Of a stretch of DNA of 8,939 bases, positions 5,740 to 8,939 are shown one piece after another. This DNA comes from Desulfobacterales bacterium (GTDB lineage Bacteria; Desulfobacterota; Desulfobacteria; Desulfobacterales; RPRI01): positions 1-8,939 of the forward strand of contig JAGVOC010000184.1 of assembly GCA_020052975.1 (NCBI GenBank), given 5' to 3'. Under the pieces are notes generated by a model that worked only from the letters and a program-made list of their open reading frames with translations, made no database searches and was not told the origin of the DNA. Each line of letters begins with the position of its first letter. Position 1 is the first letter of the stretch. The position numbers and the translations under genes are program-made.

Positions 5740-6771
5740 ATGACGGCATATATTCTAAGGCGTCTTTTATTAATCCTGCCCACCTTTCTGGGAATCACCG
5801 TAATGGTTTTTGTGATTACGAGGTTCGTGCCGGGAGGACCTATTGAGCGCATGATAGCCCAGGCCCAGCAGATGCAGAGCATGGATGGAAAAAGCGGGGC
5901 AAGACCGTCTTCACGGGAGCAGAACCAGCCCCTCTCTGAAGAGCAGATCGAAGAGCTGAAAAAATATTACGGTTTCGACAAACCGGTTTTAACCAGCTAT
6001 TTTCTGTGGATGGGAAAGGTGCTTAAAGGCGATCTGGGGGTATCGACCCGCTATTATGATCCTGTATGGGGCATGATAAAAGAACGGATTCCCATATCCC
6101 TCTATTTCGGCATAATAACAATGACACTCGTTTACGGAATATGCATACCGCTTGGGATCGTAAAAGCCATAAAACATAAAAGCTCTTTCGACAATACAAC
6201 ATCTTTCATAGTCTTTACCGGCTATGCTGTTCCCGGATGGGTGATAGGAGTTCTGCTCTTAATCCTTTTTTCTTCGCATTGGGACATATTCCCGCTGGGC
6301 GGAATGGTAAGCGAGGACTTTGAAAATTTCAATCTCTTTCATAAAACAGCAGATATCCTGTGGCATACGGCTCTTCCTCTTGCAGCCTACATGGCCGGCT
6401 CATTTTCAGTCATGACCTTTTTGATGAAAAACACGCTTCTCGACAATCTCTCTTCGGATTATGTCCGCACCGCAATCGCAAAAGGCCTTCCATTTAAAAA
6501 GGCTGTTTTCCGGCATGCTTTAAGAAACAGCCTTATCCCGATTGCGACCCATTTCGGGAATAACATTTCGATTATTCTCATGGGCTCTTTTTTGATCGAG
6601 AAGGTTTTCAATATAAACGGAATGGGGCTTTTGGGATATGAAGCGATTATCGAGCGCGATTATCCCGTTGTTCTCGGAATACTTGTCATTTCGTCTCTTC
6701 TGCTCCTTATGGGAAACATTCTTTCCGACATATGTGTTGCCATTGTCGATCCACGGGTTAAGTTCGAGTGA
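5740..6771 (+). CDS. yejB: peptide ABC transporter inner-membrane permease, YejB type
   Basis: A 343-residue permease of the oligopeptide/dipeptide importer family, one of two membrane subunits that pass peptides from the binding protein into the cytoplasm. Transmembrane segments are visible at about 9-29, 116-138, 155-177, 208-229, 272-290 and 309-333. The long hydrophilic stretch after the first segment (about 35-95, with LSEEQIEELKKYYGFDKPV and GDLGVS) is typical of YejB rather than of short DppB-type proteins. The ATPase-contact (EAA) loop is at 240-268 (YVRTAIAKGLPFKKAVFRHA). It ends DPRVKFE, as is common in the family. The gene overlaps the next permease by 4 nt. E. coli Yej proteins import microcin C and peptides; the substrate here is inferred to be peptides only. 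Confidence 0.9.
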   Translation: MTAYILRRLLLILPTFLGITVMVFVITRFVPGGPIERMIAQAQQMQSMDGKSGARPSSREQNQPLSEEQIEELKKYYGFDKPVLTSYFLWMGKVLKGDLGVSTRYYDPVWGMIKERIPISLYFGIITMTLVYGICIPLGIVKAIKHKSSFDNTTSFIVFTGYAVPGWVIGVLLLILFSSHWDIFPLGGMVSEDFENFNLFHKTADILWHTALPLAAYMAGSFSVMTFLMKNTLLDNLSSDYVRTAIAKGLPFKKAVFRHALRNSLIPIATHFGNNISIILMGSFLIEKVFNINGMGLLGYEAIIERDYPVVLGILVISSLLLLMGNILSDICVAIVDPRVKFE

Positions 6772-7820
6772 AAAATATGCGTCTGAATCCTCTTACCATA
6801 AAAAAAATCAAGCGCTTCAGATCGATAAGGCGGGGATACTACTCCTTTATAATTCTGACCCTGATGATTCTCGCCTCTCTTTTTGCCGAAGCGCTTGTAA
6901 ACAGCAGGGCTCTTGTTGTCTGCCATGAAGGAAGATACTATTTTCCGGTCTATGGAAGCATGAATCCCGGTAAAGTATTCGGTCTTGATTATGATTATGA
7001 AACAAACTACCGGCAACTTCAGAAGCGTTTTAAGGAAGAAGGAAAAGGAAGCTGGGTTCTCATGCCTCCGGTTCCGTATAATGCTTACGAGAATGACCTC
7101 AAGGAAGACAGGTTCCCTCCGTTTCCGCCTTCATTCGCAGAAAAGCATTACATGGGCACCGACAATGTCGGCAGGGATATTCTTGCCCGCCTTGCTTACG
7201 GTTTCAGGATTGCCATAGTTTTTTCTCTTCTCCTGCTTTTCTTTGACTTCGGCATAGGTATAAGCATCGGAAGCGCAATGGGCTATTTCGGGGGGAAATT
7301 CGATCTTTTTTTCCAGCGGATAATTGAAATCTGGTCGAATGTTCCGTTTCTATATGTGATCATAATCATATCTTCAATTGTTGTGCCCGGTTTTATAACC
7401 CTGGTAATTATCATGGCTTTTTTCGGGTGGATCGGAATGACCTGGATTATAAGAACCGTGACATACAAGGAGAAGGCAAGGGAATATGTTCTTGCGGCAA
7501 AGGCCCTTGGCGCTTCGGACATCCGGATTATTTTCAGGCACATAATTCCGAATACGATATCCGTGATAGTAACTTACGCACCTTTTGCCGTTTCGGGCGG
7601 GATTGTGGCCCTTACATCCCTTGATTACCTCGGGTTCGGTCTTGCTCCGCCCACGCCGAGTTGGGGCGAACTTCTGCAGCAGGCCTGGACGCACATGGAT
7701 TCCTGGTGGATAGGAGCATCCGTTATAGGAGCCATGACAATAACGCTCATTGCCGTCACATTCATCGGAGAGGCAGTAAGGGAGGCGTTTGATCCTAAAA
7801 TGTATACGACATATGAATGA
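6768..7820 (+). CDS. yejE: peptide ABC transporter inner-membrane permease, YejE type
   Basis: The second membrane subunit of the importer, 350 residues from GTG 6768 (ATG 6777 is an alternative; neither has a clear ribosome binding site, and GTGA overlaps the yejB stop, so coupling is likely). After RRGYYSFII and the first membrane helix (about 25-43) comes a periplasmic region (about 44-127) with GRYYFPVYG and MPPVPYNAY, a hallmark of YejE that ordinary DppC/OppC proteins lack. GTDNVGRD (130-137) and LARLAYGFRIA follow. The EAA loop is at 239-262 (EYVLAAKALGASDIRIIFRHI). Further signature is SLDYLGFGL (284-292) and GEAVREAFDPK near the end. About six membrane helices in total. It pairs with the upstream permease; the ATPase subunit is not in the window. 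Confidence 0.92.
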   Translation: MKNMRLNPLTIKKIKRFRSIRRGYYSFIILTLMILASLFAEALVNSRALVVCHEGRYYFPVYGSMNPGKVFGLDYDYETNYRQLQKRFKEEGKGSWVLMPPVPYNAYENDLKEDRFPPFPPSFAEKHYMGTDNVGRDILARLAYGFRIAIVFSLLLLFFDFGIGISIGSAMGYFGGKFDLFFQRIIEIWSNVPFLYVIIIISSIVVPGFITLVIIMAFFGWIGMTWIIRTVTYKEKAREYVLAAKALGASDIRIIFRHIIPNTISVIVTYAPFAVSGGIVALTSLDYLGFGLAPPTPSWGELLQQAWTHMDSWWIGASVIGAMTITLIAVTFIGEAVREAFDPKMYTTYE

Positions 7821-7825
7821 AATGA

Positions 7826-8027
7826 ACAGTGAATAGTGACGAGTAAATAGTGACGAGTGAATAGTAAGTTTCAAGATGCAAGTTGCAAGGGGATAGGGTT
7901 TAGGGGCAAGGGGCAAGCGCGTGAGACGAATATCGAACATAGGGCCCGTTACACGGGTATATCGAATTTTGAAGTACGATGTCCGGATCAGAAACCGGAA
8001 ACCGGGAACAAGGAGTTTAGAGTAAAC
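7826..8027 (+). repeat. heptanucleotide array IV, filling the yejE-yejA spacer
   Basis: From ACAGTGA 7826 a 7-nt period runs for 16 units with changing content. The first block is ATAGTGA 7833 and 7847, CGAGTAA 7840, CGAGTGA 7854 and ATAGTAA 7861. Then GTTTCAA 7868, GATGCAA 7875, GTTGCAA 7882, GGGGATA 7889, GGGTTTA 7896, and GGGGCAA at 7903 and 7910. Then GCGCGTG 7917, AGACGAA 7924 and TATCGAA 7931. A short hairpin (CCCGT 7945-7949, ACGGG 7953-7957) interrupts the register by one base. It resumes at ATCGAAT 7961 and passes TTTGAAG 7968, TCCGGAT 7982, CAGAAAC 7989 and CGGAAAC 7996 up to AAGGAGT 8010 and the yejA start. No terminator is seen, so transcription may read through. Confidence 0.85.
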
Positions 8028-8030
8028 ATG
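8010..8030 (+). promoter_or_regulatory. yejA ribosome binding site formed by the last repeat units
   Basis: AAGGAG at 8010-8015 is the head of the heptad AAGGAGT and lies 12 nt before ATG 8028, rather far. A second in-frame ATG at 8040 would shorten the signal peptide by four residues. The Shine-Dalgarno is in register with the repeat units upstream. Confidence 0.45.
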
Positions 8031-8939
8031 TTGAGAATAATGGTAAAAACGTTTGTTAAGCTTGCCCTGGTTGCCGGAATATTATTTTTGAATGTGCCGT
8101 CATATGCCGCCGCTCCGGAGCTTCCGAAGGATATAAAATGGCTTACAAATGATTCGGATCCCGTGTTTGCTTCACCGGAAGCAAAAAGAGGGGGAACTCT
8201 TCATGCTGCCATCATGAGTTTTCCGATGACTTTTCGGGTTGTGGGGCCTGATTCAAACGGAAGTTTCAGAAGCGCCATACTTGATAATCAGTTGTCTCTA
8301 ATCGGAATCCATCCGAACACCCTTAATATTATACCTGAGCTTGCAACCCACTGGGCTTTTGGCAGGGATAAAAAGACAATGTACTTCAGGCTCAATAAAA
8401 AGGCCCGCTGGTCGGATGGAATGCCTGTTACAGCAAGAGATTTTGCATACACACTTGAGTTCATGCGCTCAAAGCATATCGTGGCGCCCTGGTACAATGA
8501 TTATTACACGAAGGAGATAGAGAAGGTTATCGTTTTTGATGATTATACGCTTGCGGTAGTCGCCACCAAGGCGGAACCGGACCTTTATCTCAAGCTTGGA
8601 ATAAGCCCGACTCCCGCCCACTATTACGGAAAGCCGGATGAAAATTTTGTGAGAAAATATAACTGGGAGATTGTGCCCAACACCGGGCCTCACCAGATGA
8701 GTGAATTTGTCAAAGGAAAGCATATTGTTTTCAGGCGCAAAAACGACTGGTGGGGAGACGAACTCAAGTATTTTAAAAACCGTTATAATGTGGAGAAAGT
8801 GATATTCACGGTTGTCAGAGATATGAACATGATATGGGAGTATTTCAAGAAAGGGAAGGAAGATGAGTTCGGCCTCACGATACCGGAGTACTGGCATGTT
8901 AAATCAAAGACGCCTGTAATTGAGAACGGGTATGTTCAT
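8028..8939 (+). CDS. yejA: periplasmic peptide-binding protein, YejA type (family 5), 5' part
   Basis: The open frame runs to the window edge, giving 304 residues, about half of the ~600 of E. coli YejA. Residues 1-28 form a Sec signal peptide: basic start (MLRIMVKTFVK), hydrophobic core LALVAGILFLNV, and cleavage near PSYA-A. No lipobox cysteine is present, so the protein is probably soluble in the periplasm. The mature part has FASPEAKRGGTLHAAI and NTLNIIPELATHW. The family-5 solute-binding signature follows: TMYFRLNKKARWSDGMPVTARDF, then VPNTGPHQMSEF and FRRKNDWWGD. It should capture peptides and pass them to the YejB/YejE pair. Here the binding-protein gene comes after the permeases, whereas E. 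coli has yejA first. The ATPase gene (yejF-like) may follow outside the window. Confidence 0.9.
   Translation, partial: MLRIMVKTFVKLALVAGILFLNVPSYAAAPELPKDIKWLTNDSDPVFASPEAKRGGTLHAAIMSFPMTFRVVGPDSNGSFRSAILDNQLSLIGIHPNTLNIIPELATHWAFGRDKKTMYFRLNKKARWSDGMPVTARDFAYTLEFMRSKHIVAPWYNDYYTKEIEKVIVFDDYTLAVVATKAEPDLYLKLGISPTPAHYYGKPDENFVRKYNWEIVPNTGPHQMSEFVKGKHIVFRRKNDWWGDELKYFKNRYNVEKVIFTVVRDMNMIWEYFKKGKEDEFGLTIPEYWHVKSKTPVIENGYVH

Noticed and set aside
7374..7940. Minus-strand open frame of 188 codons
   Set aside because: It lies mostly antisense to yejE, and its start region is translated from the heptad array; no domain is seen.
8288..8897. Two minus-strand open frames (69 and 142 codons)
   Set aside because: They are antisense to the yejA reading frame, which has a signal peptide and family motifs.

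Overview
The window looks like chromosomal DNA from a Gram-negative bacterium, most likely a sulfate-reducing deltaproteobacterium (Desulfobacterales-like). The reasons are a Sec-type signal peptide on a periplasmic binding protein, moderate GC, the gene mix, and spacers packed with degenerate 'ATCGAAT/ATAGAAT'-type repeats that I associate with that group from memory. The taxonomic call is an inference, not a match.

Layout. (1) 2-1317, plus strand: a type II restriction-modification pair, the tail of an amino-type DNA methyltransferase followed directly by a BsoBI/AvaI-family endonuclease (expected site CYCGRG). (2) 1366-4092, plus strand: three small-molecule enzymes, namely an acetoacetate-decarboxylase-superfamily protein, an alpha/beta hydrolase interrupted by one in-frame TGA, and a short-chain dehydrogenase whose start overlaps the hydrolase end. 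(3) 4215-5414, minus strand: a metal-dependent M24 (Xaa-Pro) peptidase. (4) 5740-8939, plus strand: a Yej-type peptide ABC importer in the order permease B, permease E (4-nt overlap), then binding protein A, which is cut by the window end. No ATPase gene lies inside the window. A peptidase divergent from a peptide importer suggests peptide uptake and breakdown.

The most unusual content is between the genes. All four larger spacers (2185-2392, 4093-4214, 5415-5739, 7821-8027) contain arrays built on a strict 7-nt period. The unit sequence drifts (ATCGAAT, ATAGAAT, CAGAAAC, GGGNNNA, ATAGTGA and others) but the period is kept. Ordered strings of units recur between spacers and differ by whole units. 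Two arrays run into a start codon so that the Shine-Dalgarno sequence is itself one of the units. One array has seven perfect GGGNNNA units followed by four units in inverted orientation, a G-quadruplex and hairpin candidate between the divergent peptidase and importer genes.

Two further points deserve a check. The hydrolase has an intact catalytic triad split across a single TGA that is followed by a SECIS-like small hairpin. The peptidase mRNA leader can fold so as to cover its own ribosome binding site.
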